A DNA stretch of 32,863 bases, taken from NCBI GenBank assembly GCA_020052735.1, contig JAGVON010000026.1, forward strand, positions 1 to 32,863. The letters are read 5' to 3'. The notes below the pieces were generated by a model. That model saw only the letters and a program-made list of their open reading frames with translations, had not been told where the DNA came from and did not search any database. The translations under genes were made by a program, and so were the position numbers. Positions 8,809 through 18,588 of the stretch are shown in pieces. The stretch comes from an archaeon. Its GTDB lineage: Archaea > Micrarchaeota > Micrarchaeia > Anstonellales > Bilamarchaeaceae. How positions within the stretch are numbered: the first letter of the stretch is position 1; each line of letters opens with the position of its first letter.

Positions 8809-10917
8809 ATGCGCGCCCATATCCCGTTCCTTATGCTTCTTCTGGTCGCCGGAGTCTCCTTCGCAAGCGATGCAATGATTTCCTACCGCTCAAACACGGG
8901 CACGTGCGGCATCAACTGCCCCAAGATACGTGCCTGGAACAGTGCGAGCGCAAGCTGGGGGGGCGAAGCAGAGATAGGCAGCACCACCTATGCAGCGATA
9001 CGAGCGGCGCGGATTGCGTTCTCTCCCCTTAACCAAAAGAGGATAATGGTAACGGAGAACAACAATGGCGAGCTGGACCTTTACGTCTCGTGGAATGGCA
9101 CCTCCTGGACCCAGACAAGGAACCTGACGAAAATATGGACAGCCGCGCCAGCCGTGCATTACAGGGGTTTTGACATCGCCTTTGAAACCACAAGCGGCAA
9201 CGCCCTCATAATATTATCGCCCACCGATGCCGCCGCAACGTGCGACCTCGCATATTTTGTGGTGCTGAGAAATGACACCGTTGCAAACAGCTCCGCATAT
9301 ACGTGCATTGATGATTCCGGGCATGCAACCGATATCCAGTACGGGTGGGTTGTTGCAGATTCCGACCCCGCAAGCGGCAGCAACGAAATAATCGTGGTGG
9401 GGGAAGACAGGACTGACAATGATGTGAATGCCTGGGTGTGGAACGGCGCCGCCTGGGGGAACATGCAGGCGGTCACGGCAGCCGCGACCGCCACTGGCGA
9501 TTTTGAGGCGCTTGGGGTAAAATACAGCGCCGACGGCAGCGACGGGATGGTCATTGCCGCAACAAGAACCGCCGGAGTCGTTAATTACCAATTCTGGACA
9601 GGGGCCGCCTGGAACGGTGCTGCGGCTTCCTCTGGGGACTGGAGTGCATCCGGTTCCGATGACGTGACCTTCATCCAGATGGCCGCCGACCCTGCGACCG
9701 ACGATATAATGGCCATCGGGATTACCAACAACGGCGGTTTGACGGGCAATTACTGGAGTGGAAGCGCTTGGACTCTTACTGTTGATATTGACACTATAAC
9801 TGATGCCGCCACAGGAACCATGAGGCCCGCCTCCTTCGCATGGATGCCCACCGGTTCCACAGGGAGGCTTGTCTGGGACACCGACACCACCCTGGCCACG
9901 CTGAGCAACAGGACGTTCGCGGCAGGCGCCTGGGGCGCCACCACCACCTTTTCGACCTATGCGGGCACAGGCGCATGGATACAGATGGCGACCAACCCGA
10001 CATCCACGGATTCGGTGAAGATACTTGGCGCAAGGATGAACAGCACTTTCAACGTCGGCTCGTTTAATTTTTCCGCCGCATACGCCAATTACGGAGACGC
10101 AGCGATAACATCCCAGGCAACACTCACAACGTACGAAGCGTTCAGGATATCATTTATCCGCGCGGTTGATTCCACCGCGCCAACCGTGGGGAACACGAGC
10201 GTGAATGCGACCTCAGTGACGGTCAACACGACCATCTGCGTCAATGCGACCGCGGTTGACCAGAACGGCGTCCCGGTGAGCCAGGTGCTCGCGCAGGTCG
10301 TTTTTCCAAGCGGGACCGTTGCAAATTATACGATGAGCGACACCGGCTGCAACGCGGGGGTTGCCGGGGACAACTGGTACGGCGTGCAGGTCAGCGTTGG
10401 CGCCGACCAGGGCACCCTGACCGTGAACACCACCTTCGCGAACGACAGCTTCGGGAACATGGGCTACCAGTCGCCCTATCCGAACAAGCAGGTGACCTTG
10501 ACGTTGGGAGCCGTCGTGGACACGTCCATCTCGGTCAGCACCCTTTCATTCGGCTCGCTGGACCCCGGGACGTCCAACAACGCGGCAACGGAAAACCCCA
10601 TCACCCTCACGAACACGGCAAACAGCAACACCGCAGTGGACGTCTACCTGAACAACTCAAACATGACCTACACTTCGTACAACATGCCGTACTACAACCT
10701 CTCGGTGTTTTCATCTGACAATGCGGCAGCCTCCACGATGCTCAACGGAAGCTCGTGGATAAACAACACCGCCGCGAATAACGGCTTTTTGGAAAACCTC
10801 GCCGTGAGCTCAACGGCAGACCTTTACTTCTGGCATGATGTCCCGCCTGCGCAGCAGGCAGGCGCCTACACGGCCACGGTGACAATCCGCTCGGTTGCGA
10901 ATGGAGAAGCTCCCTGA
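8809..10917 (+). CDS. Large secreted surface protein with repeated W(N/S/T)G(A/S/T)xW blades (propeller-like) and C-terminal Ig-like region
   Basis: Signal peptide MRAHIPFLMLLLVAGVSFAS; recurrent WNGTSW, WNGAAW, WTGAAW, WSGSAW motifs; Asn/Thr-rich C-terminal beta-like region. Confidence 0.75.
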   Translation: MRAHIPFLMLLLVAGVSFASDAMISYRSNTGTCGINCPKIRAWNSASASWGGEAEIGSTTYAAIRAARIAFSPLNQKRIMVTENNNGELDLYVSWNGTSWTQTRNLTKIWTAAPAVHYRGFDIAFETTSGNALIILSPTDAAATCDLAYFVVLRNDTVANSSAYTCIDDSGHATDIQYGWVVADSDPASGSNEIIVVGEDRTDNDVNAWVWNGAAWGNMQAVTAAATATGDFEALGVKYSADGSDGMVIAATRTAGVVNYQFWTGAAWNGAAASSGDWSASGSDDVTFIQMAADPATDDIMAIGITNNGGLTGNYWSGSAWTLTVDIDTITDAATGTMRPASFAWMPTGSTGRLVWDTDTTLATLSNRTFAAGAWGATTTFSTYAGTGAWIQMATNPTSTDSVKILGARMNSTFNVGSFNFSAAYANYGDAAITSQATLTTYEAFRISFIRAVDSTAPTVGNTSVNATSVTVNTTICVNATAVDQNGVPVSQVLAQVVFPSGTVANYTMSDTGCNAGVAGDNWYGVQVSVGADQGTLTVNTTFANDSFGNMGYQSPYPNKQVTLTLGAVVDTSISVSTLSFGSLDPGTSNNAATENPITLTNTANSNTAVDVYLNNSNMTYTSYNMPYYNLSVFSSDNAAASTMLNGSSWINNTAANNGFLENLAVSSTADLYFWHDVPPAQQAGAYTATVTIRSVANGEAP

Positions 10918-10939
10918 GGGGACAACGGGCTGATGGATT

Positions 10940-11686
10940 ATGGTGCGGGCTATGAGGTTTCCCTTTATTTTGTTAACCCTCACCATCATCTTTTCCATGG
11001 GCGCGGGTTTCGCCGAACAGTCCCAGCCGCTTTATGATTTCGGGACCATGCAGCAGGGAAGCTCAACCCAGGCCGAACCCGGCGGTAACGCCACGTTCAG
11101 CTTATTCTTCTTCGTTGATTCGGAGTATGGCAACAGGATAACCCACATAAGCGTCAGCGCCGAAGAGGTGCCCGAGGGATGGACCGTGGAGTTGGATCCG
11201 CCCCTCCACACGGAATACCTTAATGTGAGCGGGATAGTCACCGCTTCCTCTGAAAACATTTACGTGGAACCCCGGCCGGTGCTTTCATCCATTCCCGAGA
11301 ACCCCGAGGATGGCATATATTATCTCGCCTCGCCCAGCGGGCTGGGCTACCTGCAGGCAAAGCGCGTTGAGGTCAGGATCGGCATCCCCGAGTCGGCGCA
11401 GCTTGGCCAGACCTATACCATAAAAGTGACGGCCCACGCCGCCTGGTTCGGCCAGTCAGGCAACATAGCGCTTGAGCAGAGCAGGCCTTTCCGCTATACC
11501 GTCCAGCTCGCTAGGCAGGAGTACAGCGAGCAACTCCTCGGCAACACGACCGCCGCGCAGGCTGAAGAAACACAGGCCGTGGAAGCGGCGCCCATTGATA
11601 CGAACACGTACCTGCTCGCCGCCTTGGCAATAGTCATAATCGCATTGGTGGGTTACATCCTGTTCTCCAAAAGGAAAACCGGATAG
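10940..11686 (+). CDS. Surface protein with N-terminal signal and C-terminal TM anchor
   Basis: Hydrophobic N-terminus and terminal TYLLAALAIVIIALVGYILFSKRKTG. Confidence 0.75.
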   Translation: MVRAMRFPFILLTLTIIFSMGAGFAEQSQPLYDFGTMQQGSSTQAEPGGNATFSLFFFVDSEYGNRITHISVSAEEVPEGWTVELDPPLHTEYLNVSGIVTASSENIYVEPRPVLSSIPENPEDGIYYLASPSGLGYLQAKRVEVRIGIPESAQLGQTYTIKVTAHAAWFGQSGNIALEQSRPFRYTVQLARQEYSEQLLGNTTAAQAEETQAVEAAPIDTNTYLLAALAIVIIALVGYILFSKRKTG

Positions 11687-11741
11687 ACGCCGTTAGCATA
11701 TACTTTTAAGTTTTCTTCACAAAGTCCACGGTAGTGAATGT

Positions 11742-13454
11742 ATGTCCGGTTGCATGCAATTCCGAAATTTCGCCCTTCTTCTCGCCATTGCCCTCGTTGT
11801 CGCCTCATTTTCCGCGGTGGACTTCACAATACCCGCATTTCTTGATGTCAATAATAACGCCACAATCGTGTTGGGCGGTTTCTCCATGGGCAGCCAAAGC
11901 ATCACGGCGGGCGCGCCAGCCAGCTTCATAACCGTCATAAGCAATGCCGGCAACCTTATCGCAGAGGCCCGGGCGGACGTCCGCATCTATGATGCAGGCA
12001 ACAATCTAATCGGCAACTTCAGCTATGCAAATGCCACCCTCGCAGGGGGCGAGACGCAGACGCTCATAAAATCATGGGACACCTCCGGCGTCCCCACCGG
12101 CACGTACACTGCGTTCGTCAATGTGAGCTATGATGGCACCTCGGCAGGCGAGGGGAACATTACCTTCACAATTGCCCCGCGGCAGGCGCCTTCCCATGTC
12201 AGCGTAAGGAAAGGGGAAGGGAACATCTCGCTGGCTGTGCTTCCGGAAGCCCCGGAAGCCACGTTGCCGGCACAACCGCTGGAGGCGGGGGGATTGAGGC
12301 TGCTCCGCTACCCTGTTTTCGGAGAGTTCGTGGCTGGGGATAACGAACTGTTCTTTTCAATCATAGAAAACCCCGGCGACGATGTCGTCCAGGTCAGCAT
12401 AATCCCTTCCGGCCCAAGCGCAGGGCTGGCGAGCCCCACATTCAACTATTCCCTGGCCCCGCACCAGAAGAGCTCGGTGGTCGTGCCGATTCAAATCCCC
12501 GAGGGGACGCCGCCAGGCTTCTATTTCCTGCCATTCGAGCTTTCAGTCGGCAATTCAACAATATCCTATCCGTCGCTTATCCAGGTTGTATCCCCGGCAG
12601 CGGAGGGGGAGCTGATGGTCCAGCGCAGAATTTCCCTTGATCTGGAAAAGAACAGCTCGTTCATCGTGCTTCAGCTGGCCAATACGGGCACAAAGGCCCT
12701 TGCGCATGTCCAGGTCTATGAGGAAATCCCAAAATCCCTCGCAGGCAATCTTAACGATGTGCTGTTTACCACGGAACCGAACAGAATATGGCTGGAAGAT
12801 TCGCGCGTGAGATGGGACCTGGAAAACATCCTCCCCGGCGAGACAAGGGCAATAATCTACCAATTGCCGTCCATTTCGCACGACCTTTCGGAATACTCAT
12901 CGTGGCAGCTTGCCCAGCTCGTCGTCATAGAGCCCTTAGGCGACAAGGAAATCCTCATACAGGACATGAGCATACCCTCGCTGATGGCCGGCGAGCAAAA
13001 AAGAATCGCATTCAAGATATTCAATGCGGGGGCGGTTGACAGAACGGTGGATATGGATGTTCTCGGCCCGGGCAATTGGCTTATTGCGCCGAATTCTTTC
13101 TCGGTGCTAGTCCCTGCCAGGGAAAGCAGGGAGGTCAGTTTCGCCGCAGGCTCACCGCTTTCTGCCGTTCCGGCCGCATACCCGATTACCCTGAGCCTGC
13201 GTTACGGGGATACGGCCGACCAAAAAACAATATTCCTGGTAGTCAGCGAACCGCCGGTCCTCGTGGCCCCGCCGCCCCTTGGCGTTCAGCTTTTTGCATG
13301 GCTCGGGGATAACATCCAGATACTCCTGTTTTTCGCGATTGGGCTGCCTTTGGGCGCGTTTGCGTTCCACATAACATACAAAAGGACGCAGGCGCCAAAG
13401 TACAGCGAGGAGCGCATGGACTATATGAAAATGGTCAGGCGCATGTTCAAATGA
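11742..13454 (+). CDS. Surface protein with CARDB/NEW3-like beta-sandwich repeats and C-terminal TM
   Basis: Signal-like N-terminus; VISNAGNLIAEARADVRIYDAGN..., LQLANTGTKALAHVQV, IFNAGAVDRTVDMDV patterns; TM near C-terminus with basic tail. Confidence 0.75.
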   Translation: MSGCMQFRNFALLLAIALVVASFSAVDFTIPAFLDVNNNATIVLGGFSMGSQSITAGAPASFITVISNAGNLIAEARADVRIYDAGNNLIGNFSYANATLAGGETQTLIKSWDTSGVPTGTYTAFVNVSYDGTSAGEGNITFTIAPRQAPSHVSVRKGEGNISLAVLPEAPEATLPAQPLEAGGLRLLRYPVFGEFVAGDNELFFSIIENPGDDVVQVSIIPSGPSAGLASPTFNYSLAPHQKSSVVVPIQIPEGTPPGFYFLPFELSVGNSTISYPSLIQVVSPAAEGELMVQRRISLDLEKNSSFIVLQLANTGTKALAHVQVYEEIPKSLAGNLNDVLFTTEPNRIWLEDSRVRWDLENILPGETRAIIYQLPSISHDLSEYSSWQLAQLVVIEPLGDKEILIQDMSIPSLMAGEQKRIAFKIFNAGAVDRTVDMDVLGPGNWLIAPNSFSVLVPARESREVSFAAGSPLSAVPAAYPITLSLRYGDTADQKTIFLVVSEPPVLVAPPPLGVQLFAWLGDNIQILLFFAIGLPLGAFAFHITYKRTQAPKYSEERMDYMKMVRRMFK

Positions 13455-13482
13455 GATGAAATGCTGGATATAGGTGCAGATT

Positions 13483-14220
13483 ATGACGCTCTCTCTTGTC
13501 GGTTTGGGAATCGCATACGACATTACACTTGCAGGTTTAGAGGAAGCCAAGGCGGCGGATGAGCTTTACCTGGAATCCTACACCATGCCCATAGAGGAAA
13601 AGGAGATATCCAAACTGGAAAAGGCGATAGGAAAAAAGATGGTTCGCCTTCCCCGTGAAAAGGTGGAAAGCAAATTCCTGGTGGAGCGCGCAAAGGAGCG
13701 CAACGCCTGTTTGTTAGTCGTGGGCGACCCCCTTTCCGCGACCACCCATGTTTCCCTCCTCATAGATGCGAAGAAAGCTGGCGTACAGGTAAAAATAATC
13801 CACAACTCATCAATCCTTTCCGCAGCCCCTGGCAAGTCCGGCCTCCAGCCCTACCGCTTCGGAAAGACCGTCACGCTAGCATACTGGAGGAAGAATTACG
13901 AGCCCGTTTCTCCGTTGCAGCTCATTGAGCAAAACTTATCCATGGATATGCACACCCTCCTATTGCTGGATTTGGACCCGGAGCTCGGTCCCATGGATGC
14001 GAAAACCGCATTGGAGCAATTGGAAAAGATGGAAAAGAAATACGGCAAAAGGGTTTTCGGCAAGCTGGTCGTCTTGAGCAGGGTGGGGCATCCAGATGAA
14101 AAGATAACTTACGGCACCCGCGCGGAACTCAAATCCAAAAACCTGGGGAAGCCGCCCTTCTGCTTCTGCATCCCCGCAAAGCTGCATCCCATTGAGGAGG
14201 AATACCTTTCGCTGCTTTGA
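13483..14220 (+). CDS. dph5: Diphthine synthase
   Basis: MTLSLVGLGIAYDITLAGLEEAKAADELYLESYT and VVGDPLSATTHVSLL are typical of Dph5. Confidence 0.94.
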   Translation: MTLSLVGLGIAYDITLAGLEEAKAADELYLESYTMPIEEKEISKLEKAIGKKMVRLPREKVESKFLVERAKERNACLLVVGDPLSATTHVSLLIDAKKAGVQVKIIHNSSILSAAPGKSGLQPYRFGKTVTLAYWRKNYEPVSPLQLIEQNLSMDMHTLLLLDLDPELGPMDAKTALEQLEKMEKKYGKRVFGKLVVLSRVGHPDEKITYGTRAELKSKNLGKPPFCFCIPAKLHPIEEEYLSLL

Positions 14221-14280
14221 ACAGTGGCAGCCTTTTAACCTTTTCCAACATTCTAATAATATCCCATTAATGGTGCTCTG

Positions 14281-16023
14281 ATGTGCGGAATAATCGGCTA
14301 TGTAGGCGGCAGGAAGGCTTCCGAAATCCTTTACAAGGGGATTCGCACCCTAGAATACAGAGGTTACGATTCCGTTGGCATGGCGATAGACACGCAAAAA
14401 GGAATTGAAGTGCGCAAGGACAAGGGAAGCGTGGATGAAGTTGCGGCTGCGATGCAATTTACCTCAATGGATGGGAGCGTCGGCGTGTCGCATAGTCGAT
14501 GGGCAACCCACGGCGTGCCGTGCAAGGAGAACGCCCACCCGCACACGGATTGCACAGGCAAAATCGCAATAGTGCATAACGGAGTGATAGAGAATTACCA
14601 GGAGCTCGGGGAAGCGCTGGCAAAGAAGGGCCACAAATTCTCCTCGGAAACGGATTCCGAGATTTTCGCGCACATGGTGGAGGACGAAAAAAAACAGGGC
14701 AAGGACACCTTCCACGCGTTCCTCGCCTCGCTCAATAAGCTCAAAGGCTCGTTCGCAATCGCCCTCCTCGCGGAAGGGGAAAGGAGGATATACGCCGCAA
14801 GGAAGAACAGCCCGCTCGTAATCGGGCTGGGGAAAGGCGAGAACTTCGCCGCCTCGGACATGACCGCGATGCTGGAGCACACGAAGGACTTCGTCCCGCT
14901 AGGCGAGATGGAATGCGCCGTGCTTGAGCCGGGAGGCGTAAAATTCTATTCGCTGCTTGATGGAAAAGAACTGAAAAAAACCCCGATGCACGTTGACTGG
15001 TCCCCGGAGATGGCGGAGAAGGGCGGCTACGCGCATTTCATGTTAAAAGAGATTTACGACCAGAAGCATTTCGTGTATGAGTCGCTCGCAACGGACGTGT
15101 CCGCCGCCAATGCCCTAATCTCCAAATCCAGGGACATCCACATAACCGCGTGCGGCACCTCGTACCACGCCGCCCTCATGTTCAAGTACCTTTCTTCAAA
15201 ATATCTTGGAAAAACCTGCGATGCGGTAATCGCTTCCGAGTACCCGTTCATCGCAAGCCCGGACAAGGATACTTTAGTAATCGCAATCTCGCAGTCCGGG
15301 GAGACCGCGGACACGATGAAGGCGCTGGAATTCGCAAAGGAAAAAGGGGCGAAGATACTCGCACTCACCAACGTGGTCGGCTCCTCCATCACGAGGGTGG
15401 CGGACGAGGTTGTGTATCTCAATTCCGGGCCGGAGGTTTCCGTCGCCGCCACAAAGACCTTCACCTCCCAGCTTGCGGTCGTGTACAAGCTGCTTTTCCC
15501 AGGCAATGATTTTTCGGAAATACCGAAAATAATTGCGGATTCCCTGCAGAAGGAAGTGGAGATAAAGAAAATCGCGGAAATGATAAAAGGAAAACAGGAC
15601 GTCTTCTTCATCGGGAGGGGGCTCTCCGTTCCCATAGCGATGGAAGGCGCCCTAAAGCTGAAGGAAATCTCATACATCCACGCGGAGGCATATCCGGGGG
15701 GGGAACTCAAGCACGGGCCCCTGTCCCTCATAACCGAGGGGGTCCCGGTAATCGCATTGGCACCCAGCGACGACAGCGTCTATAAGATGCTGGGCAACAT
15801 ACGGGAGGTGCGCGCACGGGGAGGGTTCGTCATCTCCCTCAACAACAGTTCAGAAATAGAAAAGGAGTCCAACGTCTCCATAAAGCTCTCAAGCGTGGAC
15901 CCCATGCTCCATCCCTTCGCGATGGTGGTCCCCCTCCAGCTGCTCGCATATTATGTCAGTGTGGCAAGGGGAATAAACCCGGACCGCCCGCGCAACCTCG
16001 CGAAATCCGTCACCGTGGAATGA
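14281..16023 (+). CDS. glmS: Glutamine-fructose-6-phosphate aminotransferase (isomerizing)
   Basis: MCGIIGYVGGRKA N-terminal nucleophile, RWATHGVP, HNGVIENY, two SIS domains, C-terminal LAKSVTVE. Confidence 0.97.
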   Translation: MCGIIGYVGGRKASEILYKGIRTLEYRGYDSVGMAIDTQKGIEVRKDKGSVDEVAAAMQFTSMDGSVGVSHSRWATHGVPCKENAHPHTDCTGKIAIVHNGVIENYQELGEALAKKGHKFSSETDSEIFAHMVEDEKKQGKDTFHAFLASLNKLKGSFAIALLAEGERRIYAARKNSPLVIGLGKGENFAASDMTAMLEHTKDFVPLGEMECAVLEPGGVKFYSLLDGKELKKTPMHVDWSPEMAEKGGYAHFMLKEIYDQKHFVYESLATDVSAANALISKSRDIHITACGTSYHAALMFKYLSSKYLGKTCDAVIASEYPFIASPDKDTLVIAISQSGETADTMKALEFAKEKGAKILALTNVVGSSITRVADEVVYLNSGPEVSVAATKTFTSQLAVVYKLLFPGNDFSEIPKIIADSLQKEVEIKKIAEMIKGKQDVFFIGRGLSVPIAMEGALKLKEISYIHAEAYPGGELKHGPLSLITEGVPVIALAPSDDSVYKMLGNIREVRARGGFVISLNNSSEIEKESNVSIKLSSVDPMLHPFAMVVPLQLLAYYVSVARGINPDRPRNLAKSVTVE

Positions 16024-16039
16024 CGGGCGGAGGGCATCG

Positions 16040-16825
16040 TCACCGCTTAGCGGCGTCCCTCACTATTTTCGGCACGTCCCTTATGCTCTCTATTACAAAA
16101 TCCGGCCTTATCCTGCCTTCCATCGCCTCTGCGCGGGAGCTCACGCCCGTGAGCACGAGCGCACTCTTCATCCCTTCTTTCTTCGCCATCAAAATATCCG
16201 TGGAAAGCTGGTCCCCCACCATGAGCGCCCCTTCTTTCCTAATTCCGTGCTCCTCCACAATCAGATCCAGCATGTACGGCTCCGGCTTCCCTATTATGAT
16301 GGGTCTCCTCCTTGTGGAATAAGCGAGGGAAGCGACAATCGCCCCCGCACCCGGCAGGAACCCGTCCTCCACCGGATAGGATGGGTCGTCGTTCGTGGCT
16401 ATGAAATGTGCGCCCCGCAAAAGGGCCCTGAACGCAATTGACAATTTCGCATAAGTGAGCTTCCTGTCCAGCCCAACCACAACAGCGTTCGCCTTTTCGT
16501 CGTGCACGCACCGTATCCCAACATCCGTGAATTCCTTCTCCGTGTCCTCCTCAAGTATGTATGCGGTGGCGCCCGGCATGTTCGCAGCCATATATTTCGC
16601 CGCCCCGTAGCTGGTGCAATACACCCTCCCCAGCGGCGCCTTTATCCCAAAAGATGAGAGCCGCCTGGCAAAATGCCCCCGGGTGCGCGAGCCGTTGTTC
16701 GTGAGGAAGAACACCTCCACCCCTTCTTTTTCAAGCGCCCGAACCGCCTCCTTCGCCCCGGGCATCGCCTTCTCCCCCCTGTAGATTACGCCGTCCATGT
16801 CAAAGATAACCGTCTGTATCTGCAT
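16040..16825 (-). CDS. HAD-superfamily phosphatase (NagD/phosphoglycolate phosphatase-like)
   Basis: VIFDMDGVIYRGE, FFLTNNGSRT, GKPEPYMLDLI, MVGDQLSTDILMAKK. Confidence 0.92.
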   Translation of the reverse strand: MQIQTVIFDMDGVIYRGEKAMPGAKEAVRALEKEGVEVFFLTNNGSRTRGHFARRLSSFGIKAPLGRVYCTSYGAAKYMAANMPGATAYILEEDTEKEFTDVGIRCVHDEKANAVVVGLDRKLTYAKLSIAFRALLRGAHFIATNDDPSYPVEDGFLPGAGAIVASLAYSTRRRPIIIGKPEPYMLDLIVEEHGIRKEGALMVGDQLSTDILMAKKEGMKSALVLTGVSSRAEAMEGRIRPDFVIESIRDVPKIVRDAAKR

Positions 16826-16866
16826 GCAGTCCCTCCTGCTATTTATGCGCACCCCCATCCCGCACC

Positions 16867-16885
16867 CAGTTTCCGGTTTCCAGCA
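16867..16885 (+). repeat. Dispersed repeat copy: CAGTTTCCGGTTTCCAGCA
   Basis: Exact 19-nt match to 23839-23857; flanked by further CACCCAG/CAGCCAG-like sequence. Confidence 0.75.
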
Positions 16886-16899
16886 GCCAGCATACGCGC

Positions 16900-18588
16900 T
16901 TACCGCATCGTCCCCAGGAGCATCTTCTCCAGCTCTATGGGCTTCCAGACCTCAAGCGCCTTTATTGAGTATTCCAGCGCGGCCTCGCTCTCCGCATAAA
17001 TGTCAAAGAGCAAATCGCCCGGCTTCACCCTGTCGCCCTTGAGCCGGTAGAGGTACAGCCCAGCGCCCTTGTTCTTCGGCGCGCCCGCCGCCCTCGCAAT
17101 CCTTGAAATCGCCTTGTTGTCTATGTGGCTTATCTTGCCCTCCTTGTCCGCCCTCACGGTGTGCTTGTACTGCCCTATGGGGATGTCGGACTCCTTGAAG
17201 TTGGGGTTGCCCCCCTGCTCCCCGACAATCTCCTTCATCTTCGCCCATGCCTTCCCGTTCTGCAGCAGGCTGAACGCCGCGTCATATCCGTCCCCCTCCT
17301 TCACCTTGCCCACGAGCTCCAGTATCTTCCCCGCCAGCAGGCAGCTCTTGTTCCTCAGGTCCGCGGGCCCGGCGCCCTGCAGCACCTGCATCACATCCTT
17401 CACTTCCAATCCCGGCCCTATTCCGTTGCCAACGGGCTCCGAGCCGTCCGTAATCAGGCCTTCAATCGTCATGTCCAGCCGCTTCCCTATCTTGATGAAG
17501 TCCGCGCCCAATGCCTCCGCGTCGTCCATGTTCATTATCTTAACGCCCCTTCCCAGGGGGATGTCCACGACCACGTATTGCGCGCCCACGCTCTTCTTCT
17601 TCGCGAGTATGCTCGCGAGCAGCATCCCGCGCGGGTCAAGCGCGAGCGGGTTCCTTATCTTTATCAATCTGTCGTCCGCGGAGGCGAGGTTCATCCCCCC
17701 GCCCCATGCAATCGCCCCGTGCGCCTTGAGCACGATCCTCTTCATCTCCTCCACGCTGAAATCCACGGGCGCGAGCACCTCCATGGTGTCCGCGGTGCCC
17801 GAAGCCGAGGTTATTGAACGGGAAGACGTCTTCGGCATGTAGATGCCCGCCGCCGCTATTATCGGCACCAGCACCATCGTCGTCCTGTTCCCCGCCACTC
17901 CCCCTATGCAGTGCTTGTCCGCGATGGGCTTCGCCCCAAGCTCAAGGTGGTCCCCCGACTCCACAATCGCATTCGTGAGCGACACCACCTCGTCCTCGCC
18001 CATGCCCCTTATGTAAGTGGATGTTATCCACGCCGAAAGCTCCGCCTCGCTCAGCCGGTTGTCCATCAGGTCATGGATTATGGTGTGTATCTGGGAGGAC
18101 TCCAGCCCCTCCCCATCCAATTTCTTCTTTATGTAATCAACGCTCGCAGGCCTCTCCATCTTCACTACCTGCACTATGTCGCCCTCCTCCATCTTCAGCA
18201 CTCCGGCGACGTCCCCGAAAACGCCTATCTCGCCCCTCTTCACCATCTCCCTGCTCAGGTCCACAAGGCAGACCTTGTCCCCGCCCGTGGTCTTGAGGTC
18301 CACCCTGTATCCCTGCCTGATGTCGTTCTCCAGGGCCTCATCCTCGTTCAGCACCACAATGTTCTTGCCGGTCTGTATCTCTATCACGTGCGCCTGCACG
18401 ATGTACTTGCGCTGCTCCCACAGCTCCTCCTTCTTTTTCCTCTTCTGCTTCTCCTCTTCGCTCAGTATCTCGTGGTTGTGGTTGCCGTTCTTTCCCGCCT
18501 CATTTGCCTTTCCCTGGGCCCCCTTTTCGCGGTTTCCAGCACCCGGCACCCCTTTCTTTCCCTTCCCGAACAATGCAGCAATCATCAT
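16900..18588 (-). CDS. deoA: AMP phosphorylase with a non-canonical ~60-residue N-terminal extension
   Basis: Archaeal thymidine phosphorylase-like sequence: DKHCIGGVAGNRTTMVLVPIIAAAG, PKTSSRSITSASGTADTMEV, WGGGMNLASADD, IDNKAISRIARAAGAPKNKGAG. Confidence 0.93.
   Translation of the reverse strand: MMIAALFGKGKKGVPGAGNREKGAQGKANEAGKNGNHNHEILSEEEKQKRKKKEELWEQRKYIVQAHVIEIQTGKNIVVLNEDEALENDIRQGYRVDLKTTGGDKVCLVDLSREMVKRGEIGVFGDVAGVLKMEEGDIVQVVKMERPASVDYIKKKLDGEGLESSQIHTIIHDLMDNRLSEAELSAWITSTYIRGMGEDEVVSLTNAIVESGDHLELGAKPIADKHCIGGVAGNRTTMVLVPIIAAAGIYMPKTSSRSITSASGTADTMEVLAPVDFSVEEMKRIVLKAHGAIAWGGGMNLASADDRLIKIRNPLALDPRGMLLASILAKKKSVGAQYVVVDIPLGRGVKIMNMDDAEALGADFIKIGKRLDMTIEGLITDGSEPVGNGIGPGLEVKDVMQVLQGAGPADLRNKSCLLAGKILELVGKVKEGDGYDAAFSLLQNGKAWAKMKEIVGEQGGNPNFKESDIPIGQYKHTVRADKEGKISHIDNKAISRIARAAGAPKNKGAGLYLYRLKGDRVKPGDLLFDIYAESEAALEYSIKALEVWKPIELEKMLLGTMR

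Noticed and set aside
15696-15703. G8 tract in glmS as a possible frameshift site
   Set aside because: GlmS homology continues uninterrupted through the tract (AYPGGELKHGPLSLI), so no frame change is indicated
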